Part shown: piece by piece, positions 1 through 9,437 of the stretch
Layout of the letters: each line of letters begins with the position of its first letter
How positions within the stretch are numbered: the stretch's first letter is position 1
NCBI RefSeq assembly: GCF_007988805.1
Contig: NZ_BJUV01000009.1
Location: forward strand, 42,526-106,525
Reading direction: 5' to 3'
Origin: Frigoribacterium faeni
Lineage (GTDB): Bacteria; Actinomycetota; Actinomycetes; Actinomycetales; Microbacteriaceae
DNA length: 64,000 nt
Program-made: the position numbers and the translations under genes
The notes under the pieces: generated by a model
The model's database searches: none
The model's input: only the letters and a program-made list of their open reading frames with translations
What the model was told of the DNA's origin: nothing

Positions 1-818
1 ACGCCGTCCTCTCGCTCGTGCGGGGCGAGCCGCGCGACGACACGCAGTTCACCTGGGTGCCCTCCGCCGGGATCGTCGACCGCACGCTGCTCGAGCGGGC
101 GGACGTCGTCGTGAACCTCGCCGGCGCGTCGCTCGGCCGCCTGCCGTGGACCCCCGGGTACAAGAAGCAGATCGTCGCGTCCCGCGTGGACAGCACGCGG
201 ACCCTCGTGGCCGGCATGCGCGCCGCCTCGACGACGCCCGCCGCCTTCCTCAGCGGCTCGGCCGTCGGGATCTACGGCGACCGCCCCGGCGAACGTCTGA
301 CGGAGGACAGCCGACGCGGGTCCGGGTTCCTGAGCGACGTCGTCGCGGCCTGGGAGGACGCCGCGCACACGGCCCCGGAGGGCGTGCGCGTCGTCACGCT
401 GCGGACGGGCCTCGTGGTGGGCCCCGGCGGTGCGCTCGCGCCCCTTCTGCCCCTGACGAAGCTCGGTCTCGGTTCGCGGCTCGGGACGGGCGACCAGTAC
501 TGGCCCTGGATCAGCCTGCACGACGAGGCGGCCGCGATCGTGCACCTGATGGACTCCGCGATCCAGGGGCCGGTCAACCTGGCCGGACCGACTCCCGCCT
601 CCAGCGACGCCCTGACCCGCCGACTCGCCCACGACCTGTCGAAGCCCTACGCGTTCACCGTGCCCGAGTTCGTCATCTCGGCCGCGATGCAGGAGGCCGG
701 GCGCGAGCTCCTCCTCCCGAGCCAGCAGGTGGTGCCGCAGAAGCTGCTGGCCGACGGGTTCGTATTCCGTCACCGGACCGTCGACGAGGCCGTCGACGCC
801 CTGGCCGCCGGTCTCTGA
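1..818 (+). CDS. TIGR01777-type SDR epimerase (YfcH-like), 5' end outside window
   Basis: The reading frame is open from base 3, so the true start and the N-terminal Rossmann GxxGxxG lie outside the window. The visible part has the NAD-dependent epimerase core: a VVNLAGASL stretch, SGSAVGIYGDR (the SDR tyrosine region), RTGLVVGPGGALAPLLPL and WISLHDEA. The C-terminus (VPEFVISAAMQEAGRELLLPSQ onward) matches the DUF1731 tail that defines this family. Members are soluble NAD(P)-binding proteins whose substrate is generally unknown, so no reaction is assigned. It converges on the TPR gene that follows, with 15 nt between stops. Confidence 0.9.
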   Translation, partial: AVLSLVRGEPRDDTQFTWVPSAGIVDRTLLERADVVVNLAGASLGRLPWTPGYKKQIVASRVDSTRTLVAGMRAASTTPAAFLSGSAVGIYGDRPGERLTEDSRRGSGFLSDVVAAWEDAAHTAPEGVRVVTLRTGLVVGPGGALAPLLPLTKLGLGSRLGTGDQYWPWISLHDEAAAIVHLMDSAIQGPVNLAGPTPASSDALTRRLAHDLSKPYAFTVPEFVISAAMQEAGRELLLPSQQVVPQKLLADGFVFRHRTVDEAVDALAAGL

Positions 819-833
819 CACGACCGCGGCGAC

Positions 834-1280
834 TCAACGCCTCGAGTCGCGCCTCAGCTTGATGGCCCAGCGGATCGTCTGACGCGCCCGCCGGCGGTCG
901 CCGCAGGCGTCGTAGGCGAGGCCGAGTCGGAACCAGGTGCGGTAGTCGTCGGGCGCCTCGTCGACGGCCTCCCGGTAGGCGGGGAACGCCGCGTCGGCCG
1001 CCTCACGGTCGTAGCGGCCCGACGGACGTCGGGGGACGTCGTCGACGGGCAGCTGCCCCGTCTCACGGAGCTCGCGCACGATCGCCTGCGTCGTCAGTCC
1101 GAAGCGCAGCTCGGCGACGAGGGCGAAGACGCCCAGCAGAGGCAGCACGACCAGGGCGATCCCGAGTCCGATCGCCACGGGGTCGCCGGTCGAGAAGAAG
1201 GCGATCGCACGCTGTCCCACCAGTGCGATGTAGAGCACGAGCAGGGCGGCCATCAGCAGGGCGCCGACGCGGCCCTTCAT
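834..1280 (-). CDS. Small TPR-like membrane protein
   Basis: 148 aa. ATG at 1280 was chosen because it lies 13 nt after the dapB stop and starts directly with a hydrophobic region; an upstream frame extension runs inside dapB. Two membrane segments (residues about 5-25 and 34-55) are followed by a soluble domain ending in a TPR-like helix pair (YREAVDEAPDDYRTWFRLGLAYDACGDRRRARQTIRWAIKL). It is cotranscribed with dapB. The function is unknown; a scaffold or membrane-associated interaction role is inference from the TPR only. Confidence 0.8.
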   Translation of the reverse strand: MKGRVGALLMAALLVLYIALVGQRAIAFFSTGDPVAIGLGIALVVLPLLGVFALVAELRFGLTTQAIVRELRETGQLPVDDVPRRPSGRYDREAADAAFPAYREAVDEAPDDYRTWFRLGLAYDACGDRRRARQTIRWAIKLRRDSRR

Positions 1281-1293
1281 CGAGCGTCCGCCA

Positions 1294-2025
1294 TCAGTCG
1301 AGAGGCAGGACGCGGTCGAGCCCGACGACCACGCCCGTGATGCCGGGCGTCGCCGCCAGGGCCACGAGCAGACCCTGCTCGTACGCACGGGGCGAGAGGG
1401 TGTCGTGGGTCAGGGTGAGGGTCTCCCCCTCGCCGCCGAACACGACCTCCTGCTTCGCCACGACGCCCCGGAGGCGCATGCTGTGGATCGGCACGCTGGC
1501 CACCTGCTGACCTCGTGCCCTCTGATCGGAGGACGGCGCCGACACCGGCCCCAGGTCGCGACGGGCCTCCGCGATCAGCTCCGCGGTGCGGACCGCCGTG
1601 CCCGACGGGGAGTCGACCTTGCCCTGGTGGTGCGCCTCCACGATCTCGACGGATTCGTAGAAGCGGGCCGCCATCGTGGCGAAGCGCGTCGCGAGGACGG
1701 AGCCGAGGGAGAAGTTCGGGACGACGAGCACGCCGGGGCCCGCGACGTCGGCGACGACGGTCGAGAGCTTCGCGATCCGCTCGGAGCTCCAGCCGGACGT
1801 TCCGACGAGGACGGGGATCCCCGCCCGGACGGCGTGCTCGACGATGCCGGGGCTGACGGCGGGGTGCGTCACGTCGACGACGAGATCGGCGCCGACGATG
1901 CGGTCGAGGTCGTCGCGCGACGACAGGCCGGCGTGCAGCTCGAGATCCGGAGTCCGCCCGATCAGGTCGACGATGAACGTGCCGAGCGTGCCCGTGGCCC
2001 CGACCACGGCGATGCGGGAAGTCAT
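1294..2025 (-). CDS. dapB: 4-hydroxy-tetrahydrodipicolinate reductase
   Basis: 243 aa, the normal length. DapB reduces hydroxy-tetrahydrodipicolinate with NAD(P)H in the lysine/diaminopimelate pathway that feeds peptidoglycan. Visible are the nucleotide-binding GATGTLG (residues 9-15; the usual second half is GRMG, here TLG) and the active-site block EAHHQGKVDSPSGTA with the catalytic His pair (132-133) and Lys136. A TAGGTT box (2032-2037, minus strand) sits 6 nt before the ATG, so the mRNA is probably leaderless. It lies near the M16 protease and pnp, a gene order common in actinobacteria. Confidence 0.96.
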   Translation of the reverse strand: MTSRIAVVGATGTLGTFIVDLIGRTPDLELHAGLSSRDDLDRIVGADLVVDVTHPAVSPGIVEHAVRAGIPVLVGTSGWSSERIAKLSTVVADVAGPGVLVVPNFSLGSVLATRFATMAARFYESVEIVEAHHQGKVDSPSGTAVRTAELIAEARRDLGPVSAPSSDQRARGQQVASVPIHSMRLRGVVAKQEVVFGGEGETLTLTHDTLSPRAYEQGLLVALAATPGITGVVVGLDRVLPLD

Positions 2026-2076
2026 GGCTCAAACCTACCCGGCGCGACCGGTGAGGCCGTCGAATAGCATCGGTGG

Positions 2077-2571
2077 ATGCCCCGATTCCGCGAGATGCCC
2101 GTGAGCGCGCCCCGCGCCTCCTCGTTGCTGTCCGAGTACTTCGCCGAGCGGGCCGCGACCTTCCCCGCGGCCCAGGGCGGCTACCGCACGGCGACGCCGG
2201 TCGACGCCGCGTTCGCTCCCCCGGCGGGCGTCTTCGTCGTGCTCGAGGAGGGGGACGATGCCTCCGCGGAGGCCCCGGCCCTGGCCTGCGGCGGGGTCCG
2301 CCGGCTCGACACGGCGCCCGGGGCGCCGGTGCGCTACGAGGTCAAGCACCTCTTCGTGAGCCCCTCGGCACGGGGCCGCGGACTCGGTCGGACCGTCCTG
2401 CACGAGCTCGAGCGGAGGGCGCGGCGATTCGGCGCCGACGAGGTCGTCCTCGACACCAACGACGGCCTGGAGGCGGCGGGCGGCCTCTACCGTTCGGCCG
2501 GCTACACGGCGATCACGCCGTACAACGACAACCCGAACGCCACCGCCTGGTACGGCAAGCCCCTCGGCTGA
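2077..2571 (+). CDS. GNAT family N-acetyltransferase
   Basis: 164 aa. The acetyl-CoA binding motif A is clear: VKHLFVSPSARGRGLGRTVL, with RGRGLG as the pyrophosphate loop, followed by the conserved LDTNDGLEAAGGLYRSAGY region that closes GNAT folds. The acceptor substrate cannot be read from sequence. TAGCAT at 2065-2070 lies 6 nt before the ATG, which suggests a leaderless transcript and supports this start. It converges on the phosphatase gene with a 6-nt gap. Confidence 0.92.
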   Translation: MPRFREMPVSAPRASSLLSEYFAERAATFPAAQGGYRTATPVDAAFAPPAGVFVVLEEGDDASAEAPALACGGVRRLDTAPGAPVRYEVKHLFVSPSARGRGLGRTVLHELERRARRFGADEVVLDTNDGLEAAGGLYRSAGYTAITPYNDNPNATAWYGKPLG

Positions 2572-2577
2572 CCTCGG

Positions 2578-3198
2578 TCAGATCGACTGATCGACCGGCA
2601 GCCCCGTCCGCAGCTCGACGGGCAGGTGGCCGAGATCGTTGTGCGTCACGAGCTCCGGCGGCTTCGCCGACCGCACCCGGATGATGGTCAGCCCCGCGTT
2701 CGCCTGGTTGACGCCCATCCACCGCCAGGCGGGTGCGCCGAAGACCTCGCGGACGAACCAGCCGATGACGAAGTTGTGGGTGATCAGGAGGTCGTGACGA
2801 TCGTCGCGCGCGGGGGTGAGCCACTCGGACACCGCGTCGGCCATCTGGGCCTGCCCGGCCTCGATCTCCTCGTCGGTCACTCCCCCGAAGAACGGCTTGT
2901 AGGACGCCGGCATGTCGGGTGTCGGACCCGAGGGGACGCAGTCGAACAGCAGCGTCGACGGCTCCGACTCGAGCGCGGGCATGCGCTCGGTCATGATGCG
3001 CGCGGTCTCGGCTGCGCGCTCGAGCGGGGAGTGCCAGGCCGCGTCGAACGGCACACCGCCCAGGCGTTCGGCGATCATCCGGGCCTGGCGCTTGCCGCGC
3101 TCGGAGAGGGGGCCGTCGGGCAGACCGTGCTCGGCGTCCTGCTGTTCACCGTGGCGGACGAGGTACAGGTAGTGGGACACCGTTGTCTCCTGATTCAT
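2578..3198 (-). CDS. Histidine phosphatase family protein
   Basis: 206 aa. The phosphohistidine motif LVRHGEQ is near the N-terminus, with the second arm HSPLERAAETA and the C-terminal catalytic histidine in LLITHNFVIGWFV. The family covers phosphoglycerate mutases and small-molecule phosphatases; the substrate is not predictable. ATG at 3198 overlaps the stop of the M16 protease gene by 4 nt (ATGA), so the two are translationally coupled. A GTG seven codons in is an alternative start. Confidence 0.9.
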   Translation of the reverse strand: MNQETTVSHYLYLVRHGEQQDAEHGLPDGPLSERGKRQARMIAERLGGVPFDAAWHSPLERAAETARIMTERMPALESEPSTLLFDCVPSGPTPDMPASYKPFFGGVTDEEIEAGQAQMADAVSEWLTPARDDRHDLLITHNFVIGWFVREVFGAPAWRWMGVNQANAGLTIIRVRSAKPPELVTHNDLGHLPVELRTGLPVDQSI

Positions 3199-4565
3199 GG
3201 AAGCGGGATCGAGCTCGACGTCGACGTCGACGACACGGGCAGCGGGAGGGTGGACTCGTCGACCTCGCCGACGACCACGGTCGAGAGCGGACCGTTGCGG
3301 AGCGCGGCGGCCAGGTCGCGGACCTCGTCGGGATCGACGGCCTCGATGCGGGCGAGCGAGGCGTCGAGATCGACGAACTCGCCGGTCGACAGCTCGGCGC
3401 GGCCGAGACGGTTCATGCGCGTGTCGCTGTCCTCGAGGGCGAGAGCCGCCGCGCCGCCCAGCTGCCCGAGGGCGCGGCGCTGCTCGTCGGACGTGATGCC
3501 GACGGTCGCGATCGACTCGAGCTGGTCGAGCATCAGCCGGGCCACCTCGCCCGCGTTCGCCGGGGCGCAGCCGGCGTACAGCCCGAAGAGGCCGGCGTCG
3601 GAGTAGCTCGGGGCGAACGAGTAGACCGAGTAGGCGAGGCCTCGTCGCTCGCGCACCTCCTGGAAGAGACGGGACGACATGCCGCCGCCGAGCACGGAGT
3701 TGAGGACGGCCATGGCCGAGCGGCGCTCGTCGCGGATGGGGATGCCCGGCACCCCGAGGAGGACGGTGGCCTGCTCGAGCGGACGCCGGACGACCAGCAG
3801 GGGCTCGCCCTGCGAAGGGAGGACCGGCGTGGTCGGGCGACGGGGCACCGGAGGCGCGGCGTCGGTCGACCACGCGGACCGCCGGAGCGCCGCGTCGAGT
3901 CGTGCGACGAAGCGGTCGTGGTCGACCGCGCCGGCGACGGTGACGACCAGGTCGCGGGGGCGGTAGTTCGCCCGGTAGTGACGATCGACGTCGTCTCGGG
4001 CCGCAGCGCGGATGCTGTCGGGCGAGCCGCCGATCGGACGACCGAGCGCGTGGTCGCCGAAGACCGACTCGAACAGGCGCTCGCCGCCGACGTCGCCCGG
4101 ATCGTCGTCGGCCATGGCGAGCTCGTCGAGGATGACGCCGCGTTCGGTCTCGAACTCGACCGGGTCGAGGGTCGACGAGGTGAGCATGTCGGCGAGGACG
4201 TCGACGGCGTCGTCGAGGTCGACGTCGCGGACCCTCGCGTAGTAGCAGGTGTGCTCTTTGCCGGTCGCGGCGTTGTGCTCGCCGCCGACGGACTCGAACG
4301 ACACGGCGATGTCGAGCGCCGAGCGGGTGGTCGTGCCCTTGAACAGGAGGTGCTCGAGGAAGTGCGTGGAGCCCCGGTCCCCGGACTCCTCGTCGCGGGA
4401 TCCGACCGCGACCCAGAAGCCGACCGTGGCGCTCCGCGCACCCGGCATGCTCTCGCTCAGGACACGGACCCCCGTCGGGAGGACGCTCCGTCGGACGAGC
4501 GAACCGCCCGTCGCGGAGAAGGAGAGCTCGACCTCGTCGAGGGATAGCGCGACCGGTCCGTTCAT
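3195..4565 (-). CDS. M16 family zinc metallopeptidase (PepR-like)
   Basis: 456 aa. It carries the inverted zinc motif HFLEH (H68, E71, H72) of the pitrilysin/M16B family, the downstream Glu in ERGVILDELAM, and the C-terminal half with the R/Y substrate-binding region (RRGLAYSVYSF). Family members are cytoplasmic peptide-degrading proteases; the actinobacterial PepR type is usually found beside pnp and dapB, as here. ATG at 4565 was chosen over the longer frame because a TAGGCT box (4573-4578, minus strand) lies 7 nt upstream, typical of a leaderless start. Its stop overlaps the phosphatase start. Confidence 0.94.
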   Translation of the reverse strand: MNGPVALSLDEVELSFSATGGSLVRRSVLPTGVRVLSESMPGARSATVGFWVAVGSRDEESGDRGSTHFLEHLLFKGTTTRSALDIAVSFESVGGEHNAATGKEHTCYYARVRDVDLDDAVDVLADMLTSSTLDPVEFETERGVILDELAMADDDPGDVGGERLFESVFGDHALGRPIGGSPDSIRAAARDDVDRHYRANYRPRDLVVTVAGAVDHDRFVARLDAALRRSAWSTDAAPPVPRRPTTPVLPSQGEPLLVVRRPLEQATVLLGVPGIPIRDERRSAMAVLNSVLGGGMSSRLFQEVRERRGLAYSVYSFAPSYSDAGLFGLYAGCAPANAGEVARLMLDQLESIATVGITSDEQRRALGQLGGAAALALEDSDTRMNRLGRAELSTGEFVDLDASLARIEAVDPDEVRDLAAALRNGPLSTVVVGEVDESTLPLPVSSTSTSSSIPLP

Positions 4566-4623
4566 CGACCCGAGCCTACCGCCCGCACCTGGCACCCGAA
4601 GTGGGGGACGTGAATGTGGACAA

Positions 4624-4641
4624 ACAGACGGGTTCGTCTGT
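4624..4641. promoter_or_regulatory. TetR-type operator palindrome
   Basis: ACAGACG-GGTT-CGTCTGT is a perfect 7-bp inverted repeat with a 4-bp centre, 147 nt upstream of the tetR start and between the divergent M16 gene and tetR. A possible -10 (TACAGT, 4654-4659) lies just downstream, so a bound dimer would block tetR transcription. Autorepression by the adjacent TetR protein is inference from position and symmetry. Confidence 0.6.
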
Positions 4642-4767
4642 CCTCATCGGTGCTACAGTCTGATCTACCGCAGTCGATCCGTCCCCCCGCGAGGTCGTCT
4701 GCGGCGGCTGGTCGGACATCATCGAAAGGTCCGGAGCGCGCGTCCCCCCACGCGGCTCTAAGCCGAT

Positions 4768-4791
4768 ATGTCCCAAGGAGCCACGCTGTGA
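4768..4791 (+). other. Possible 7-codon leader ORF overlapping tetR start
   Basis: An ATG at 4768 opens MSQGATL and stops at TGA 4789-4791, which overlaps the tetR GTG at 4788 as GTGA. It contains the AAGGAG ribosome-binding site of tetR. No TAnnnT box sits before it, so it may be chance, unlike the better-supported cases upstream of lacI, the DUF3533-like gene and FUSC. Confidence 0.25.
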
Positions 4792-5402
4792 CGGTCGATT
4801 CCCCCCAACCGGCCGTCCAGCGTCTCCCTGGCCGTCCCCGCGCCGATCAGACCACTCCCGGCGCCCGCGCCCGCGTGCTCACCACCGCCGACCGCCTCTT
4901 CTACGACGAGGGCATCCGCGTCGTCGGCGTCGACCGTCTGATCGCCGAGTCGTCGGTCACCAAGGCCACCTTCTACAAGCACTTCGGCGCCAAGGACACC
5001 CTGGTGCTGCAGTTCCTGGCCGGACGCCACGATCGTGACGTGGCCGCCCTCGCAGAGATCGTCGCCGCCTCCTCGGACGGCCGCGACGCCGTCGTCCGCT
5101 TCGTCGACGCCGCCGTCGCCCGCATGCAGGAGCCCGGCTTCCGAGGCTCCGCGTACGGCAACGCCGCCGCCGAGTTCAGCGACCCCACCCACCCCGCGCG
5201 GGTCGCCATCGCCGAGCACCGCGAATGGCTGACCGACGCCCTCGTCGACCTCTTCAAGAACGCCGGGCACCCGATGCCGGGCGACGCGGCCGACGACTTC
5301 CAGCTCGCCCTCGACGGCGCCCAGATCGGCGCCTACGCCGGTGACGCCATCGCGGCGTCCGCGGCTCTGCGGCGCACCACGGAACGCCTGCTCTCGGCCT
5401 GA
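4788..5402 (+). CDS. TetR/AcrR family transcriptional regulator
   Basis: 204 aa from a GTG start chosen because AAGGAG (4775-4780) is ideally spaced and the HTH then begins at residue about 28. The TetR DNA-binding domain reads ARVLTTADRLFYDEG...VVGVDRLIAESSVTKATFYKHFGAKDTLV (HTH about residues 46-66). The C-terminal ligand-binding domain is typical (FRGSAYGNAAAEF, DGAQIGAYAGDA). It faces the convergent aldo/keto reductase gene and lies downstream of a palindromic operator. The ligand and targets are unknown; the neighbouring reductase or itself are the first candidates. Confidence 0.92.
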   Translation: MTVDSPQPAVQRLPGRPRADQTTPGARARVLTTADRLFYDEGIRVVGVDRLIAESSVTKATFYKHFGAKDTLVLQFLAGRHDRDVAALAEIVAASSDGRDAVVRFVDAAVARMQEPGFRGSAYGNAAAEFSDPTHPARVAIAEHREWLTDALVDLFKNAGHPMPGDAADDFQLALDGAQIGAYAGDAIAASAALRRTTERLLSA

Positions 5403-5408
5403 CCGGCA

Positions 5409-5489
5409 CCGCGCCTCCTCGACGCCGCATCGCCCTGCCGCGGCGTCACGCCCGGTGACGGACGACGCCGACGAGCCCGGGAGGCGCGG
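5409..5489. repeat. Inverted pair of the GAGGCGCGG motif
   Basis: CCGCGCCTC at 5409-5417 and GAGGCGCGG at 5481-5489 face each other in the gap between the convergent tetR and aldo/keto reductase genes. They could pair into a long stem and act as a terminator, or be two sites for a DNA-binding protein. It belongs to the motif family described in the findings. Confidence 0.5.
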
Positions 5490-5528
5490 ATCGGCCCCGG
5501 AGGCGCCCCTCCCGGCCGCGCGATCGGA

Positions 5529-6590
5529 CTACGCCGAGACCCGGTCGAGGTCGAGCACCTGGAGGCGCGTCAACTGGACGCGGGCCGCCTGCGCGAGCTC
5601 GACGACCTGCTTGGCGTTGGTGGCGCTCGCCACGGGAGCGACGACGTTCGGCTTGGTCAGGAGCCAGGCCAGCGAGATCGCGGCCGTGGAGACCTCGTGC
5701 ACGGACGCGACCCGATCGAGCTCGTGCAGGACGCGGAGACCCCGCTTGGTGAGGTGCCTCGAGAGGTCCGACCGACGCCGCGACCCGGCGAAGTCGGCCC
5801 GCGTGCGGTACTTGCCCGACAGGAACCCGCTCGCCAGGGCGAAGCGCGGCATCACACCGAGGCCGAGCTGCTTGGCGACGCGGGCCAGACCGGTCTCGTA
5901 CTCCTTGCGGTTCAGCAGGTTGTACTGGTTCTGCAGGGCCACCATCGGCGCGACGCCGAGCATCCCGGCGGCGATGCGGGCCTCGTAGAGCCGATTGCCC
6001 GAATGGTGCGAGCCGCCGAAGTAGCGCACCTTGCCGGCGCGGATGAGGTGGTCGACGGCGAGCAGGGTCCGCTCGAACGCCACCTCGGTGTCGTCGACGT
6101 GCAGGTAGAGGAGATCGATGCGGTCGGTGCCGAGCCGTTCGAGCGAGGCCTCGACGGCGCGCTCGATGGCCTTCGGCGTGAGACCGGGGTGATCGGCGCT
6201 CTTGCCGACCTTGGTGGACACGACCATGTCGTCACGCGATCGACGCGAGCGCATCCACGAGCCGATCATGATCTCGCTGCGCCCCCCGGCGTACGAGTCG
6301 GCGGTGTCGACGAAGTTGCCGCCCAGATCGAAGTAGGCGTCGAGCACGGACCGCGTCTCGGTCTGGTCGGCCGTCCAGCCGAAGACGTTGCCGCCCAGAG
6401 CCATCGGGAACACCCGGAGGTCGGACAGCCCGAGGCGACGTCTCGGCTGGATGATCCCGAGATCGACGGGGACGGTGGCCTGGCCGACCGGCCCCGTGGG
6501 GGTCGCGGCGGGGGCCGCTGTCGGCGTCGCACCCACACGGACGGCGTCGGCCGCCTGCGCGGTCGTGGCCGTCGAGTCGGTCACCGACAT
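5529..6590 (-). CDS. Aldo/keto reductase
   Basis: 353 aa. AKR family TIM-barrel oxidoreductase using NADPH; substrate unknown. The catalytic tetrad is visible: Asp and Tyr in FVDTADSYAGGRSE, Lys in VVSTKVGKS and His in LLYLHVDD. The start at 6590 follows a purine-rich RBS (minus-strand GAGAGGGG). This leaves a low-complexity Ala/Thr/Pro-rich N-terminal tail of about 45 residues before the barrel, longer than usual. It lies between tetR and pnp and so interrupts the common pnp-M16-dapB order. Confidence 0.93.
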   Translation of the reverse strand: MSVTDSTATTAQAADAVRVGATPTAAPAATPTGPVGQATVPVDLGIIQPRRRLGLSDLRVFPMALGGNVFGWTADQTETRSVLDAYFDLGGNFVDTADSYAGGRSEIMIGSWMRSRRSRDDMVVSTKVGKSADHPGLTPKAIERAVEASLERLGTDRIDLLYLHVDDTEVAFERTLLAVDHLIRAGKVRYFGGSHHSGNRLYEARIAAGMLGVAPMVALQNQYNLLNRKEYETGLARVAKQLGLGVMPRFALASGFLSGKYRTRADFAGSRRRSDLSRHLTKRGLRVLHELDRVASVHEVSTAAISLAWLLTKPNVVAPVASATNAKQVVELAQAARVQLTRLQVLDLDRVSA

Positions 6591-6770
6591 CCCCTCTCTT
6601 CCGACGCTCCCGCCGTGCCCCTGATCGACACGTGCTATGGTCTGCGCCTCTCGGTCAGAGTACGGGCCCGGACGGGTCGGCGTCCGCCGCCGCACCGAAT
6701 CGTTACGAGAGATTTCCGAGCATTCTCCGAGGGGGTCGGACGGCGCCGTGGGCCGGCCTCGGAACGACGG

Positions 6771-6806
6771 CGAGCCCGCCACGACCGGGTGGTCGCGACG
6801 GGCTCG
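6771..6806 (-). terminator. Stem-loop after pnp
   Basis: CGAGCCCGCCACGACC and GGTCGCGACGGGCTCG pair over 16 positions with two mismatches and a GGGT loop, 16 nt past the pnp stop on the minus strand. No strong T-tract follows, as is usual in high-GC actinobacteria. Confidence 0.55.
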
Positions 6807-6821
6807 TCGGGTGAGGCCGTG

Positions 6822-9095
6822 TTACGCGTCGACCGACTCGTCGGTCGACGTCTCGGTCGCACCGCTCGAGTCGGTGTCGGCCTCGTCGGCCACGACCGGG
6901 GCGAGCGACAGCTTGCCGCGGTCGTCGATCTTGGTGATCTCGACCAGGATCTTCTGGCCGACTCCGAGGACGTCCTCGACGTTCTCGACGCGCTTGCCAC
7001 CGGCGAGCTTGCGGACCTCGCTGATGTGCAGCAGGCCGTCCTTGCCGGGGAGGAGCGACACGAACGCACCGAACGACGCGATCTTGACGACGGTTCCGAG
7101 GAACTGCTCGCCGATCTCGGGGTTGGTGGGGTTCGCGATGGCGTTGACCTGGGCGCGGGCCGCCTCGGCCGAGGGGCCGTCGACGGCGCCGATGTAGACG
7201 GTGCCGTCTTCCTCGATGCTGATGTCGGCACCGGTCTCGTCCTGGATGGCGTTGATCGTCTTGCCCTTCGGGCCGATCAGCTCGCCGATCTTGTCCTGCG
7301 GGATCTGGACCGAGATCACGCGGGGCGCGGTCGGGGCCATCTCGTCGGGAGCGTCGATCGCCGAGTTGAGCACGCCGAGGATGGCCGTGCGGGCCTCCTT
7401 GGCCTGCTTCAGCGCGGCGTCGAGCACGGCGGTCGGCAGACCGTCGAGCTTCGTGTCGAGCTGGATCGCCGTGACGAACTCGCTCGTGCCGGCGACCTTG
7501 AAGTCCATGTCGCCCAGAGCGTCTTCCGCACCGAGGATGTCGGTCAGCGCGGCGTAGCGCGTCTGGCCGTCGACCTCGTCGGAGACGAGGCCCATGGCGA
7601 TGCCGGCGACGGGGGCCTTGAGGGGCACACCGGCGTTCAGCAGCGACAGGGTCGAGGCGCAGACCGAGCCCATCGAGGTCGAGCCGTTGGACCCGAGGGC
7701 CTCGGAGACCTGACGGATCGCGTAGGGGAACTCCTCGCGGCTCGGCAGCACCGGCACGAGGGCGCGCTCGGCGAGGAAGCCGTGCCCGATCTCGCGACGC
7801 TTCGGCGAACCGACTCGACCGGTCTCACCGGTCGAGTAGGGCGGGAAGTTGTAGTGGTGCAGGTAGCGCTTCTTGGTGACCGGGCTCAGCGAGTCGATCT
7901 GCTGCTCCATCTTGAGCATGTTCAGCGTGGTGACGCCCATGATCTGGGTCTCGCCGCGCTGGAAGATGGCGGAGCCGTGCACGCGCGGGATGACCTGGAC
8001 CTCGGCGTCGAGCGGACGGATGTCGGCCAGGCCGCGACCGTCCATGCGGATCTGCTCGGTGAGGATGCGGCCGCGGACGACCTTCTTGGTCGCCGACTTG
8101 TAGGCGGCGCCGACCTGGCCGATGGCCGACTCGGGCAGCTCGCCCGCCTCGACCTTGGCGGCGATGGCGTCCTTGACGGTGGCCTTGAGGGCGTCGTCGG
8201 CGTCCTGGCGCTCGATCTTGCCCGCGATCTTGTAGACCTCGGCCAGCTCGGTGCCGGCGGCCGCGGTGACGGCCTCGAGGACCTCGTCGGTGTAGGGCAG
8301 GAAGACGGGGTAGTCGGCGATCTCCTTCGCGGCCTGGGCGGCCATCGTGGCCTGGGCCTCGACGAGCTGCTTCAGGAACGGCTTGGCGGCCTCGAGACCC
8401 TGTGCGACGACGGCCTCGTCGGGCTTCGTGGCGCCGCCCTGGATGAGACCCCAGGCGTGCTCGGTGGCCTCCGCCTCGACCATCATGATCGCGACGTCGT
8501 CGTTGCCGGCGGCGTCGGTGACGACACGGCCCGCGACGGTGAGGTCGAAGACGGCGTCGGCGAGCTGGCTTGCCTTGGGGAACGCGACCCACTGGTCGCC
8601 GATCAGCGCGAGGCGGACACCGGCGATCGGACCCGAGAAGGGCAGACCGGAGATCTGGGTGGAGGCGCTGGCCGCGTTGATCGCGAGAGCGTCGTAGAAC
8701 TCGTCGGGCGCGATGCTGAGCACCGTGATGACGACCTGGACCTCGTTGCGCAGGCCCTCGACGAACGAGGGACGCAGCGGCCGGTCGATCAGGCGGCAGA
8801 CCAGGATGGCCTCGGTCGAGGGACGGCCCTCGCGACGGAAGAACGAGCCGGGGATCTTGCCCGCGGCGTACGAGCGCTCTTCGACGTCGATGGTCAGCGG
8901 GAAGAAGTCGAAGTTGTCCTTCGGCTTCTTGCTGGCGCTGGTGGCGGACAGCAGCATGGTGTCGTCGTCGAGGTAGGCGGCGACGGCTCCCTGGGCCTGC
9001 TGGGCGAGACGGCCGGTCTCGAATCGGATGGTGCGCTTGCCGAACTTGCCGTTGTCGAGGACGGCTTCGCCGAACTTGATCTCTGGACCCTCCAT
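6822..9095 (-). CDS. pnp: Polynucleotide phosphorylase
   Basis: 757 aa. PNPase degrades RNA phosphorolytically and adds heteropolymeric tails. In order: first RNase PH domain (starting [19 protein letters not shown]), all-helical linker, second RNase PH domain ([36 protein letters not shown]), KH domain ([22 protein letters not shown]) and S1 domain ([28 protein letters not shown]), with a short acidic tail typical of actinobacterial forms. The start at 9095 has AGGAG at good distance; longer upstream frames are not conserved-looking. A long leader precedes it, as expected for a gene often autoregulated at the mRNA. Confidence 0.97.
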   Translation of the reverse strand: MEGPEIKFGEAVLDNGKFGKRTIRFETGRLAQQAQGAVAAYLDDDTMLLSATSASKKPKDNFDFFPLTIDVEERSYAAGKIPGSFFRREGRPSTEAILVCRLIDRPLRPSFVEGLRNEVQVVITVLSIAPDEFYDALAINAASASTQISGLPFSGPIAGVRLALIGDQWVAFPKASQLADAVFDLTVAGRVVTDAAGNDDVAIMMVEAEATEHAWGLIQGGATKPDEAVVAQGLEAAKPFLKQLVEAQATMAAQAAKEIADYPVFLPYTDEVLEAVTAAAGTELAEVYKIAGKIERQDADDALKATVKDAIAAKVEAGELPESAIGQVGAAYKSATKKVVRGRILTEQIRMDGRGLADIRPLDAEVQVIPRVHGSAIFQRGETQIMGVTTLNMLKMEQQIDSLSPVTKKRYLHHYNFPPYSTGETGRVGSPKRREIGHGFLAERALVPVLPSREEFPYAIRQVSEALGSNGSTSMGSVCASTLSLLNAGVPLKAPVAGIAMGLVSDEVDGQTRYAALTDILGAEDALGDMDFKVAGTSEFVTAIQLDTKLDGLPTAVLDAALKQAKEARTAILGVLNSAIDAPDEMAPTAPRVISVQIPQDKIGELIGPKGKTINAIQDETGADISIEEDGTVYIGAVDGPSAEAARAQVNAIANPTNPEIGEQFLGTVVKIASFGAFVSLLPGKDGLLHISEVRKLAGGKRVENVEDVLGVGQKILVEITKIDDRGKLSLAPVVADEADTDSSGATETSTDESVDA

Positions 9096-9437
9096 GTGGG
9101 GGTTTCTCCTCTTTGTTTTGAATCGATGCCCCGTGTGGGCCTCGATGTCGTACCGGGAGCGGGCGGCGTGGACGGCATGAGGACATGCACGTGCAGCAAC
9201 GCGACGGAGGCGGTGGCACGTCTGGCCAACAGTAGAGACGGTCGGACCCCGCACCCGATCTCGACGCGGAGGCGTCGCTCGGGGCATTCCGCCTGTCACC
9301 ACCGGTGACCAGCAGCCGTACCGGCCTGCTCCGAGCGCGATCCTAGCACCCGAGGACGACGGGACGACGGGAGGCGCGAGGGCGTGGCCCCCGACCAGGA
9401 GGCGCGGTGCGGCGGGAGCACGGCTAGGGTCGTCGGC
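9096..9437. other. Intergenic region between pnp and a secreted protein gene
   Basis: 342 bases between divergent genes. On the minus side it holds the pnp leader with AGGAG before 9095 and a TACTGT box as a possible -10. On the plus side, TAGGGT at 9425-9430 is 7 nt before the start at 9438. One GAGGCGCGG motif is at 9399-9407. No further gene is evident. Confidence 0.6.

Noticed and set aside
5697..9308. Plus-strand open frame of 1203 codons antisense to the aldo/keto reductase and pnp
   Set aside because: Antisense shadow produced by high GC at third positions; composition is Asp/Arg/Gly/Val low-complexity.
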